In this document: piece after piece, positions 9,640 through 18,264 of the stretch
Position numbering within the stretch: the first letter of the stretch is position 1
Layout: every line of letters starts with the position of its first letter
Origin: Larix sibirica
Taxonomy: Eukaryota > Streptophyta > Pinopsida > Pinales > Pinaceae
Assembly (NCBI GenBank): GCA_004151065.3
Contig: NWUY0300063813.1
Coordinates: 11,241-30,125 of the forward strand
Direction of reading: 5' to 3'
Length of the DNA: 18,885 nt
The notes under the pieces: generated by a model
Databases searched by the model: none
Seen by the model: the letters and a program-made list of their open reading frames with translations, nothing else
What the model was told of the DNA's origin: nothing
Program-made: the position numbers and the translations under genes

Positions 9640-10005
9640 TGATGATACATATCAAGGAAGAGACTCAATTTGCGGGTAGGGTTTTGTTCTACACTTCTCA
9701 TACCACCAACTCATTCATTTTAAGCCAGTATTAGTAAAAAAATAAAAATAAAAATAGGGGAATTAGAAGTGTGTTTTTATTTGTTGAAGTTTGCAATGGC
9801 TAAGAGACTAAGTTCCTTTCATGTTTTAGGTTATTATTTGATGGCTATCAATTGGATGACATACCAAATTTAGATTCATAACAATATAATTCTTCCTCTT
9901 GCAACTCAATTGAAGAAAATTACAAGTCAATTTCAAGAATTCGGGTTTACACATGTTTTTAGAGAACACATTCAGGTTGCAAATAGTTTTCAAAGGAGGG
10001 CCTGA
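9640..10005 (+). pseudogene. LINE-encoded RNase H domain, two catalytic residues changed
   Basis: From about 9640 the translation resembles the RNase H domain carried at the ORF2 C-terminus of RNH-clade plant LINEs. A GFVLHFSYHQLIHFK segment corresponds to the first strands. GELEVCFYLLKFAM keeps the Glu (9760-9762). HVLGYYLMAINWM is the GD-S-L-VI-W block with Tyr (9832-9834) in place of the catalytic Asp. REHIQVAN is the R-x-N-x-x-AD block with Asn (9982-9984) in place of the last catalytic Asp. The domain ends FQRRA then TGA at 10003. It would degrade the RNA strand of RNA-DNA hybrids. Bases 10006-10299 form the 3' untranslated region. Confidence 0.75.
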
Positions 10006-10299
10006 CTCTACAAGAGAACATACTCAAGCGGGAATAATTTCAGAATGGTCAATCTATTTCCTATAGGCACTCTCTAATCAAAGATTTCTTATGTCTGGAG
10101 ATTTGGGTAAATAGACATATTTTGATTGCTTTGTCTTTGTATTTAGATATTACAATTTATATGTATTTTGGCCTTGATATGTAAAAATTATTGCCTAAAC
10201 TTATACCAAAGTTTCTTTTTTATTGTGCTTCGAGCACCTGAAGAATGTATTTTAGGTTTTGCTTGAATAAAAAATATTTGTTTTCGTGGAAAATAAAAG

Positions 10300-10312
10300 G
10301 ATGCATTTCAAA
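10300..10312 (+). repeat. Right target-site duplication of the large LINE
   Basis: GATGCATTTCAAA directly follows the A-rich LINE terminus and matches the copy at 4144-4156 with one mismatch. The same GATGCATTTC also occurs at 10591-10600, at the corresponding place in the next tandem repeat unit, which shows that the insertion was at a unit boundary. Confidence 0.7.
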
Positions 10313-10600
10313 AAAAATATTGCTTGATAATGATGTCGAGATTATTTAGGATAGTGGGAGATTAATCATAGATGAATGACTTTGAATTTTTTTTAATTAC
10401 AAGACATCATATTTCTCGGTCCATAATTGTTTATAAATTTGTATTCTTAAAATCAATTATTTGTAATTGCAATCATATCATATAAGCCAACAAGGCACAG
10501 TTGTTTATTTAATTATATTTTTATATTTGCATTAGTATGAATGTATAAATGTGATATGTCATATTTGAAATAAAACTCCATGTAAATAGAGATGCATTTC
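10300..10600 (+). repeat. Copy B of the ~290-300-bp tandem repeat
   Basis: This unit runs from GATGCATTTC at 10300 to the next GATGCATTTC at 10591-10600, a period of 291 bases. Its last 165 bases match copy A (3987-4152). Its first part, TTGATAATGA at 10324 to GACTTTGAAT near 10388, recurs at 10624-10691 in copy C at an offset of 300. No coding potential is apparent. I cannot say whether it is a satellite-like monomer or a piece of a larger repeat. Confidence 0.7.
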
Positions 10601-10790
10601 TTACAATAAAAACTTAGAATCAGTTGATAATGAGTGCTAAGTGGATTATTCAGGCTCATGAGGGATGGGTTATAGATTAGTGACTTTGAATACATAGTTA
10701 ATCTTGAAAATTAATATCTTAATTTATCCATCATTTGTAATTACATAAACATCAAAAAGTGCGACATATAAAAAATTTTACTAAAAGCAT
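10601..10790 (+). repeat. Partial copy C of the tandem repeat
   Basis: The stretch begins with CAATAAAAACTTAGAATCAG, echoing CAATAAAACTTAGACAG at 3817. It continues TTGATAATGAG...GACTTTGAAT, echoing 10324-10388. Past about 10700 the match fades; TTTGTAATTACATAA near 10733 loosely resembles TTTGTAATTGCAATCAT in copy B. The unit is therefore either shortened or heavily diverged. Confidence 0.5.
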
Positions 10791-10796
10791 TAACAA

Positions 10797-11250
10797 ATGT
10801 GTTTCAACATCTATCTCTTCTATATTTTAAATTCATATTATCTTCTCCTCCTTTTAGTGAAAGTAATGTTCAGTTGTGGTTGGATTTTCTACGGTTGGTT
10901 GGCATTACTATATCGATTTAGCGGTTTTTTCATACTCAATAGGAAACAGAGATCAATACCCCTTCCTTGTACATTGCTTCTTCAGAGACCCTTATTTCAA
11001 TTGGATACTCCTGGTGTTGGTTCTGAAAGGCCACCATTTATTTGGGTCTGCACTAGGAATTATAATGGAGTTGCTTTCCCATTCAAATACTCTCCTAATG
11101 CACCTCACCAACTCATGCCAATAAAATTGGAAGTGAACATGATCAAGGGGAAACCATTTATAGGTAGTACATCCAAGTTACTTGGGTAAATCCCTCCTTA
11201 GGCACTAAAACCTAGGATTGCCTTCTATGTGAATCACTTCATGGAATTGA
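10797..11250 (+). other. Unassigned stretch with overlapping open frames
   Basis: Two plus-strand frames are open here: 10797-11189 (130 codons, hydrophobic first third with YLLLLLVKVMF) and 10876-11124 (82 codons). Base composition is less AT-rich than in the flanks. Neither frame shows a motif I recognise, and both could be chance. On the minus strand the same bases give a translation with three or four stops and no recognisable family. I do not claim a gene. Confidence 0.3.
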
Positions 11251-12640
11251 GAGACAACCTCATTATTAGACTATCCTATACGATCAGGGGTGTTGGTGCC
11301 ATAAGGCATCAAAACTTCTCCAATTGATGATTAATATCCATATCTCAATGATGGATGTTAGATAATAAATGGTCTAGCTTAGATTTGTCTCTTACATGAG
11401 TTGCTTTCACCCTCCCGTTGTGTATTGATAGTGTTGTATTTATCAATCCCTTTGGTCAATTCATGATCACAACTTAGACATTAATAAAATTATATGTATC
11501 CCATAGTATCTTATATTATGGTGATTTATCTTTATTTATACTATTTTACATTGCTTATAACATTATTTGACAATAGCATATTTCTACTACTTTAATTATC
11601 TCAAACATAGATAGAGAACCTCTTGCATTAGCACATGCAATCATGTATACAATTTTATTGGTTATCCCTATATATATTGGCAAATTAGGAATTTCATAAA
11701 CTTGTAATGATTTATGACCTATCTATCTAGTTCTAACTAAGACAATGTTTCCTTTTGAATGTTTGAATATTAAAAATTTACTTGTAATAGTAAAAATAAT
11801 TCAAATTGAAAAAATGGTTCCCTATAATAATTTTTCCAAATGTAATGGAATATATGAAAAATTCAAAAAAATATGTTGGTAAAGTGCTTATAACATAATT
11901 TTTCCAAGTTCAATCAAATGTGTTATATGTAAATATCCCAAAAAGATTGTGCTGAGAACTCGCATAGGATAAAATGCAGGTTATGAGGAGAGAGGAGGAA
12001 CGTGGCCAAAAGAAACAATAAGGACCTTGATAGCGATGGACAAGATATCTAATCATAATATATATAATTGATATTGGATGTTTAATATTATCTAGTTTTA
12101 CAAAATCAACGATAATTGTAAGTTTTAATGCATCTTATCATATGTTTGTATTTGAATTGAATGTTCATAATACAATTAGTTCCAAAATCCTCAATTTCGA
12201 AGATATTATAGTTTATAAAAATATTTCCTTCAAATACTTGAAATTTGAAATCGTTTGGTAGCATAGTTTGTATCCCTTGCAAATAAGAAAGATTGCAAAA
12301 AGTGGGGTTCAAAGTCATTATTATGTTGTATTTTGTGTTGCTAGTTGTAATTATCATTTTTCATGTTTCTTCTCATTTTGCTAATGTATTTTGTTATTTT
12401 TACATTTCTCATATTTAGTTGTGCTTTACCATCTATGTTCATTGCAAATGTAAAAGTGGATTCATTATTTTTTTTAATGAGGTGAAAAAACATTTTGAAT
12501 TGTAATGTATATAAAAATATATTATATACTAATATTCAAATACCATTACAAAATTATGGAAGTTTCTTTTATTCTGTGTTCGGGATTACCAAGTACCATA
12601 ACTAAGGTAGGCCCCTTTGTTTCCCCTCCTGTTAAGAGCA
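11251..12640. other. AT-rich stretch with nothing recognisable
   Basis: No open frame with a recognisable domain, no RNA gene and no clear transposon terminus is visible. An 83-codon minus-strand frame (12106-12357) has no motif I know and may be chance. The composition and the A/T runs suggest old, diverged repeat DNA. Confidence 0.4.
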
Positions 12641-12689
12641 ATTGCAAGGATTGTGCATATTGAAATTGGAGGGTGAACCCCTACCTCTT

Positions 12690-14100
12690 TGATATCAAAA
12701 ATATCCTCCTCACATCTTTCCATGCAAGCATCATCACCTACCTTTATTCAAGTGACTTCTACGCAAGTATCTCAATTAATGATGGGAATGAAGACTCCAC
12801 TTGGGCCCTCAATAAATAGCCTTGAAGTAGTAGTGTTGGCCTCAATTGTGATCACCCCTAGTGAGGTTATGCCCTCATCCCTATATACCACAAAGATACC
12901 ATTCAAATAATCTCTATTCTCAAGTGCCCTATCAAGTGATCTATCATCAATGTCTCTTAAGAAAATCAAAATGCTAAAGGAAGCCCCTACCCTCTCTATC
13001 CATGTGGATGCAAACTCAATTGACCAAGCCAATTCTTCTAGAATCAAGGATTAATTTGTCAATTCAACAATTTTTTGGCCAAAGTTCTCAAACCTTCACC
13101 ACTAAATATCCACAAGATGGAAGCAAAAAATACAAGAAGATTTCATCTACACAAGGGTTTTTGTTGTGAAGTTTGAACTAGCAAAAGAGAGACCTCATAC
13201 TAAACTCTAGCCCATCATGGTTCTGGGGAAAGGTAGGTCTTTGCATGACATGATGGTTCTTGACATTTGATTTAGCTACAAATTCGTTGGCTTCAACACC
13301 AATGGTAAGGCTCCCAAACCTTCCCCTCTTATTTTTGGGGTTTTGAATCCCTAAGACATAAAAACATGTTGGGAAAATATCACCTCTGAAACATAGAGAT
13401 GAGATAAAAGCATAACATAACATATGCATGCATATCTGTGGATATGAACTTTGACAAAGGGTTCCCACTAGCTATCAAGCTAGTAGCCAAAGAATACACT
13501 TGGACCCAAGCCCTCGGAAACAAATAGGTGGGTTTCATATGTAGAGGTTGCTTTGAAATCACCCCAAGAGAAATAAAGACAATCATCCTCTCAAGAGAAC
13601 CCATAAGAAGCCCACTTGGTGGTTAGGAGCAATGGAAGATCGCCACCTTATCAACAAGGAACTAGCGAAGAAAAAGCAATGGGAATCCAAGTTGCCCCTA
13701 CCAAGGCCCAACTGGATTAATGAAGAAAAGGAATGAGTACGAAGATTTCTCACTTGAAGAACAACATTAGAAGCATACAACTCCAAAGCTACTAGAAACG
13801 TATAAGCATCCACAAATATGTGGATTTGTACAAGAATATCCAAAGCCCTTGAATCCTCCTTGTACCCCAATATCTAAGTAGCATCCCCCATCTCCCCAAA
13901 TCTACCCCTCCAATGGAATGGGGAAAAGGGTTCGCATATGTGGAGGCAAAGAATGAAACCAAAGCTCTAGAGGTAGAGAAAAACATGTAGAAGCATAAGA
14001 AGTCCCCATAACAAAAAGTGAGACCGAGTTAGAGGAAGGACTAGATATCCTAAAGAGCCACACTCACCAACAAATTTGAACACTAAAAATCAAGAAGAAT
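12690..14100 (+). pseudogene. Third decayed LINE ORF1 (DUF4283-like), no ORF2 found
   Basis: The first part (12689-12910) is a Ser/Thr/Pro-rich open frame, typical of a disordered ORF1 N-terminus, continued in another frame by SLKKIKMLKEAPTLSIHVD to the stop at 13052. The DUF4283 core follows: FVVKFELAKER near 13160, then SWFWGKVGLCMT from 13215, VRLPNLPLLFLGF from 13305, and LAIKLVAKEYTWTQAL near 13470. The knuckle begins C-R-G-C (13540-13551), but the His position holds Pro in the same frame and a shift follows; the last Cys is absent. A Lys/Glu-rich tail is traceable to about 14100. I find no endonuclease or RT motif downstream, so this copy is either truncated or another ORF1-only derivative. 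The ends are not defined. Confidence 0.6.
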
Positions 14101-14496
14101 GTATACCAATTACCAAGATGTAACTGCCCAAATCGTATCCATGGACTTCAACCTATATGACTAGTAAATGCCATAGAAACTTTTTCTAAAATATGTTATG
14201 CTTTTGTAATTTTTTGGGCAATCAATGTGTCCAAATATTTTTATATAATCCTCATAAGGAAAGAAGTTCAAAAAGTACTGCAAGACGAATCCCCCAAATA
14301 TGAGGGGAATCGTCCCAAATAAATAAATTCATTATCAAACTCTCCATCTAATTACCTTGGTGAATGGTAAAGCAACAACATTTGATTCAATGTATTGTAA
14401 TTTCATTTTTTTAAATATAAATTATATATATTAATACATTACATAATCATGACAACAATAATAATAATGATAAATAATCACGACGAATTATAACCA
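14101..14496. other. AT-rich stretch between LINE remnant and SINE-like element
   Basis: This may include the remainder of the preceding LINE's 3' region. No poly(A) followed by a direct repeat could be identified to mark its end. From about 14398 to 14490 it is A/T-rich simple sequence (ATAATAATGATAAATAATC). I see no gene in it. Confidence 0.4.
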
Positions 14497-14702
14497 TTTT
14501 TTTCTTATTTTTAACTAGGGGAATTGGTAACGAGTCAGGCTCGTACTCCTGTGGCATGGGTTCGATTATGTTCCACTGCTACTATACCCCTAGGCATACC
14601 GACACTGCCCCTTGCACGGTAGACAGGGCTATGAGGTTTGAACCAATGACATCACAAAGAATACCTCAAGAATGCACGTTTTCACCAACTAATCTACACC
14701 GT
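14497..14702 (-). mobile_element. tRNA-derived SINE-like element
   Basis: On the minus strand an A box, TAGATTAGTTGG (plus 14684-14696), resembles the tRNA D-arm consensus TAGCTCAGTTGG. It is followed 52 bases on by a B box, GGTTCAAACCT (plus 14634-14644), one base from GGTTCRANNCC. These form an internal RNA polymerase III promoter. About 120 bases of body follow and the element ends in an A-rich tail (read on plus as the T-rich run 14497-14512). No acceptor-stem pairing is visible, so it is not a tRNA gene. I could not find a convincing target-site duplication. A second, weaker B-box-like GGGTTCGATT lies at 14558-14567 on the opposite strand. Confidence 0.55.
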
Positions 14703-14719
14703 TAGAGCAATAAATTAAA

Positions 14720-14784
14720 TACTTGTAATCACAATAACTCTCATAAATAATCTCATACACACACACACACACATATATATATAT
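14720..14784 (+). repeat. First copy of a ~65-bp segment with (AC)8(AT)7
   Basis: The segment starts TACTTGTAATCACAATAAC and ends in (AC)8 followed by (AT)7. It is repeated at 15097-15161 with one C/T substitution in the lead-in and a slightly different AT tract. Flanking bases differ on both sides. Confidence 0.85.
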
Positions 14785-15095
14785 ATTATTACATAATAAG
14801 TATGTTAACAATATAACATTAACAATATAACATATCGATGAAGGGTAAACAAATCATACATATGTATGTTTGATTATTAAAATATGAACCTATTTATACT
14901 ATAAAATACTACTAATTAAATCTTTTAGGTTATTGTTATAGGCATCAAGGATAGTAAGCCTGTAGTTGGAATGGTCATTTACCATAGTCAAATGAGTAAA
15001 AGCCTATGACCTAAAATATTAACCTAAGCCTACACATTAACATGCTAGTGACTATATTAAGAATGATATCATTTTAGCAAAGTTATTTATTTCAT
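14785..15095. other. AT-rich stretch between the two microsatellite copies
   Basis: This contains a short tandem pair, TTAACAATATAACA near 14803-14831. It has no coding potential or recognisable element. Confidence 0.4.
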
Positions 15096-15096
15096 N
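15096..15096. other. Ambiguous base (N), possible assembly seam
   Basis: This is the only N in the window. The second microsatellite copy begins on the very next base, so the position may mark a gap or a join between assembly pieces rather than a simple miscalled base. Confidence 0.6.
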
Positions 15097-15161
15097 TACT
15101 TGTAATCACAATAACTCTCATAAATAATCTTATACACACACACACACACATATATATATAT
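15097..15161 (+). repeat. Second copy of the (AC)8(AT)n segment
   Basis: This copy is identical in order to 14720-14784, offset by 377 bases, with one C/T change and (AT)6 instead of (AT)7. It begins immediately after the N and then diverges into AGTATTACCCTCC. Confidence 0.85.
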
Positions 15162-16109
15162 AGTATTACCCTCCCCCCAAAAAAATGATTATATATCCTG
15201 AAGAGATGTGCTTGCACTCTCCTATTTTTGGATTGGATGTTTTTATTAATTATCGCGGGTTCAAATCTTGCTTTGTGACACTTGCTCCTTGATAGCTGAC
15301 TTTGACTATGTATTGCTTGAATGGGTGTATTTTTGGCCATACCTTGATTATCCGAAATATCAGGTGTTGGCATTATTCAATGGAAAAAAAAATTGTTATT
15401 GTACAACGCTTAGCCAAAGTTCGAGACTCATTGTGGCCTGTGACCGAAACTATCTACCAGTAATGGAAGCCCTCTGGTCCGTGGGAAAAAATTTTACGTG
15501 GATATCAAGATTCCTATCTTACAACCCAAAAACAATTCTTGGGCTCACTAATAAACCAGGCTCTATAATTTAAAAAAAATTACGAGCTATCAAAGGATTC
15601 ACAGCATTGGCTACAAACAGTCATACTTCCAGGAATCACTAATTTCTAGTAGGAGTGCATGAATACTAATAGTTTTCAACCTCTATTTTTTGTACCCATG
15701 CAAGGCACCATTAAATACATCTCAGACCTAAAATTTCCATACCATTCTATAAGAACATAAAAACACAGTGGACAACCTCTCGGGGAGCATTGAGAACAAA
15801 CCAAGAAAGGTAATATACATAAACCACCTCCCGGAAAATAGCTGTGACCTTCAAAGATTTATGGAAAACCAAAAGAAAGTAAGGATATTCAAGAATACAT
15901 GAATATAAAAATTATGAATTTTTGATTATGTGTTTAAATTTGAATTCTGAGTGTAAACATCGACATAATTTCAAATTAGTCATAGTTGGAAAGAAACATT
16001 AGCATTTTTCCACAATAAAAATTAGATAACATCATAGGGATTTCAAGTGAAGTTGTGCACGAAAGCTTCCTACATGTGATGAAATCCTTGGAAATATATC
16101 CTAATTCAT
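15162..16109. other. Unassigned stretch with a 101-codon open frame and a B-box-like site
   Basis: GGGTTCAAATC at 15257-15267 matches the tRNA B box well, but no good A box lies upstream, so a SINE is only a possibility. The plus frame 15268-15573 is open for 101 codons (contains LWSVGKNFTWISRFLSYNPKT) and the neighbouring frame also reads long (LWPVTE, WEKILRGYQDSYL). I recognise neither. From 15600 on there are frequent stops in all frames. This could be decayed coding sequence of unknown origin or chance. Confidence 0.3.
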
Positions 16110-16166
16110 AACAAAAGATAATATACTCTCAATATATTCATAAGATACAACAAAAGATAATATACT
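16110..16166 (+). repeat. Short tandem duplication, period 39
   Basis: AACAAAAGATAATATACT occurs at 16110-16127 and again at 16149-16166. This is a two-copy imperfect tandem repeat in AT-rich DNA. Confidence 0.7.
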
Positions 16167-16251
16167 ATGTATCACACTGAATCATCTCAAAGCTTCCACA
16201 TACAAATCAAGAAACTTAAGAATGAGAAAAAGATGTAACAAAAATCAAGAA

Positions 16252-16400
16252 ACAACTCATCAACCAAAAACATATTCAATAAAAAAAATATAACAAAAAT
16301 AAAAATAAAAACAACTCATTAACCAAAAACATATTCAATAAAAAAATTAACAAAAATAAAGATATTTAAATAATTCATCAACCAAAAACATATTCAATAG
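16252..16400 (+). repeat. 59-bp tandem repeat, about 2.5 copies
   Basis: Units start near 16252, 16311 and 16370, each with CA-CTCAT-AACCAAAAACA followed by TATTCAAT and an A-rich linker. The third unit ends at TATTCAATAG. Variation lies mostly in the A-rich linker, as expected for slippage or unequal exchange. Confidence 0.85.
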
Positions 16401-16409
16401 AATCAACAC

Positions 16410-16904
16410 TTGCAAAATTTAAAATACACATCACACAAAAACCTAATAGAGAAAATTGGAGTGGAAAGAGAAAGTGTCAAAGTACACATTATAAACAAAC
16501 CTAACAACGATATTGGTTTGAAAAAACTCAATGTCACTTATGTTGAAAAGTTTTCTACTGTCGAAAAAGTCAAGCCATCAATCAACAAAGCAACAGTTGT
16601 GGGTCCAATTAATGTTGGAAAGTTGGAGGTCCACTTTCCATTTTTGATGAAATTGCATCACAATCTAAAAGTATCAACAAATAAATAGATATCAAATAAT
16701 CAATTTATGATTTTGATGTATCATAAAGAATTAGTTCAACTAGTAGACCTTATTGTCTCCTATTGATGGAGATGATTACCCTTTTTCAATGGTAGGGGTT
16801 AATCTCAAAAAAGAGGCTCAATTAGACTCTTCCTTGCTTGGTATGGAAAAACGCACTGGAGTTATGTCTCGGTCACCTTTCAACAAGCTTTCAAAGATTA
16901 GAAG
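16410..16904 (+). pseudogene. Exon-like open stretches of unknown identity
   Basis: The frame 16410-16688 (92 codons, Lys-rich) ends ATVVGPINVGKLEVHFPFL...STNK. After a short interrupted stretch, a second open segment runs from 16747 to 16904. It starts LLSPIDGDDYPFSMVGVN, has LGMEKRTGVMSRSPF, and finishes NKLSKIRR at AAG|GTAAAC, a plausible plant 5' splice site. No stop interrupts it until the TAA that overlaps the GT. Composition is protein-like, with mixed acidic and basic residues and few homopolymers. I do not recognise the protein. It could be one exon of a real gene, a gene fragment carried by a transposon, or part of a transposon protein. The break between the two segments argues against an intact gene. 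Confidence 0.35.
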
Positions 16905-17560
16905 GTAAACTCTGGTTTTTCTGTTGTTTTTCTTTTTATAAGTTTTATGAGAACTATGAAGAAAATAGAAACCAAAACTGTAAATCTATTTTGATCTAAA
17001 ATGTTTAATTGTTAGTGATCTAAACTCAAATTTAATGACATTCAGATCTTTGGTATGATTTTTTATGACTATTACTCACCAAGAAACAATTTCATAGAAT
17101 TAATTATGTAAAAGATTCAAACATGGAATTAATAGCTAACATTTACAGCATTTTAATCAAAGAATGGTTTTACCAGAATAGTGACAAAAAGAAACTATTG
17201 CAGAAAAATTCAATACAAAAGCTAAACTTCTTACTTAACAAGTTAAGCAATTCCTTTGAAGCGGAAAAATCAGATTCCAAGTGTTGTTATGAACAAGTAA
17301 TCATGGTTGCAAAAGTTGGCCAAAACTGGCTTCTCAGCATTAACTCTTTGAAAATAATTTGTCTTTTACAATGAAGTTTTGTTCTCAAAAACCTAGTTTC
17401 CAAAGAAATAAAAGGAAAATGCCCCAATTATTTACAAATTTCTCCTTTAAATGGGTTCCAAGGAGCGGTTGGGAATAATTGTCTTTTAACTCAACCTTAG
17501 TTTTGACTTGATTCAAGTGAACCTAGGTCAAGTTTCTCTTCTAATTTATTTTCATATTAT
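16905..17560. other. AT-rich stretch with one short open frame, unassigned
   Basis: It would be intron if the preceding segment is an exon; a pyrimidine-rich TTTTTCTGTTGTTTTTC follows the candidate splice site. An 83-codon plus-strand frame (17123-17374) contains KKLLQKNSIQKLNFLLNKL, which could form a short helix, but I recognise no family. Confidence 0.3.
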
Positions 17561-17564
17561 CCCC

Positions 17565-18200
17565 ATTTTTCAAATAATTCATTATAAATATCAAAATGAG
17601 GATATACATGTTGCTTGAGTGGGGCCCTTAAGTCCAGGAGTTGTAGTTGGTATCTTTTGATATATTTTTCCACTTTACGCAAAGCACATTGAAGTTTGAT
17701 TACCTTTTAGACTTGATCTTCATTAATGAATATCTGAATGTGTTATTTTCCAACATGAGCAATATTTTGTAATTCATATTTGTGTTGGTTTTGAATATCT
17801 TTTAGAGATTTAGCTACTTCCTTAGCATCGAAGAAGTTTTCAGGTAGACCAAAAGGTGGAAAATGGAATTGGTTGACCACATCTTCAACAAAGTCCCAGA
17901 TTTCAATATAGCTTAGCCATTCATATTCAATTCCATTTTGAGTTCTCTTGGTCATCTTGCCCCAATATTCAAAACATCTTACTCATGCTCGTATATTTCA
18001 TCTTCAATGGGAATTTTGATGTTGTGTTCTTCAAAGATCAAATGAGTGTGTGCTTGTTTAACGAAACAAGCATGTTCTTCGGTTTTTTCTTGTACTTTTT
18101 CCATCTCATATTTTCCTTGTAGATAATTGAAAGTTGCATACTATATTTATGTAGCTTGAAATCTCTCAGGTGAAAGTCTTGTACAACCTAGAAATGAGAT
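17565..18200 (-). pseudogene. Decayed coiled-coil-like reading frame, unknown protein
   Basis: On the minus strand a protein-like translation can be followed from about 18200 to the stop near 17565, with only a few internal stops and a shift near 17956. It reads LSPERFQAT, then KYEMEKVQEKTEEHACFVKQ (Glu/Lys-rich helix). Next are IPIEDEIYEHE and, in the open piece 17955-17743, EYEWLSYIEIWDFVEDVV and FHFPPFGLPENFFDAKEV. Past the stop at 17743 the same frame continues with VIKLQCALRKVEKYIKRYQL, another helical stretch. Pattern and setting suggest a transposon-borne or gag-like accessory protein, but I cannot name the family. The upstream start is not identified. Confidence 0.45.
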
Positions 18201-18264
18201 TATGCATGTTCAAGAGTATACTTCAAAAAGGTAGTAACTAATTCTTGTCCAGATTTATAGTATG

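Larger units (their letters stand above)
4157..10299 (+). mobile_element. Near full-length plant L1-type LINE, inactive
   Basis: This 6.1-kb non-LTR retrotransposon has, in order: a 5' region of about 36 bases, ORF1 (DUF4283 plus CCHC knuckle), a spacer, and ORF2 with apurinic endonuclease, reverse transcriptase, a C-terminal region and an RNase H domain. It ends in an AT-rich 3' region with CTTGAATAAAAAAT and the terminal AAAATAAAA. Size and order fit plant L1/RNH-type LINEs. The flanking duplication at 4144-4156 and 10300-10312 suggests the copy is complete rather than 5'-truncated, which is unusual for LINEs. Many stops and frameshifts, plus lost catalytic residues in all three enzymatic domains, make it inactive. 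It interrupts a tandem repeat array. Confidence 0.85.

Noticed and set aside
10797-11189. A 130-codon open frame with a hydrophobic start, considered as a membrane protein or an organelle-derived fragment
   Set aside because: I compared it from memory with plastid photosystem proteins and with glycosyltransferases and found no real match. A competing open frame overlaps it.
12772-13986. Chain of minus-strand open frames (13047-12772, 13468-13178, 13604-13380, 13870-13583, 13986-13792)
   Set aside because: These are shadows of the plus-strand LINE ORF1, which explains the low stop density; none has a motif of its own.
14521-14580. Possible tRNA gene on the plus strand (GGTAACGAGTC ... GGGTTCGATT)
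   Set aside because: No acceptor or anticodon stem pairing can be drawn, and the region is better explained as part of the SINE-like element.
16252-16400. CRISPR-like array of regularly spaced repeats
   Set aside because: The units are contiguous 59-bp tandem copies with A-rich linkers, not short repeats with unique spacers, and the setting is plant nuclear DNA.
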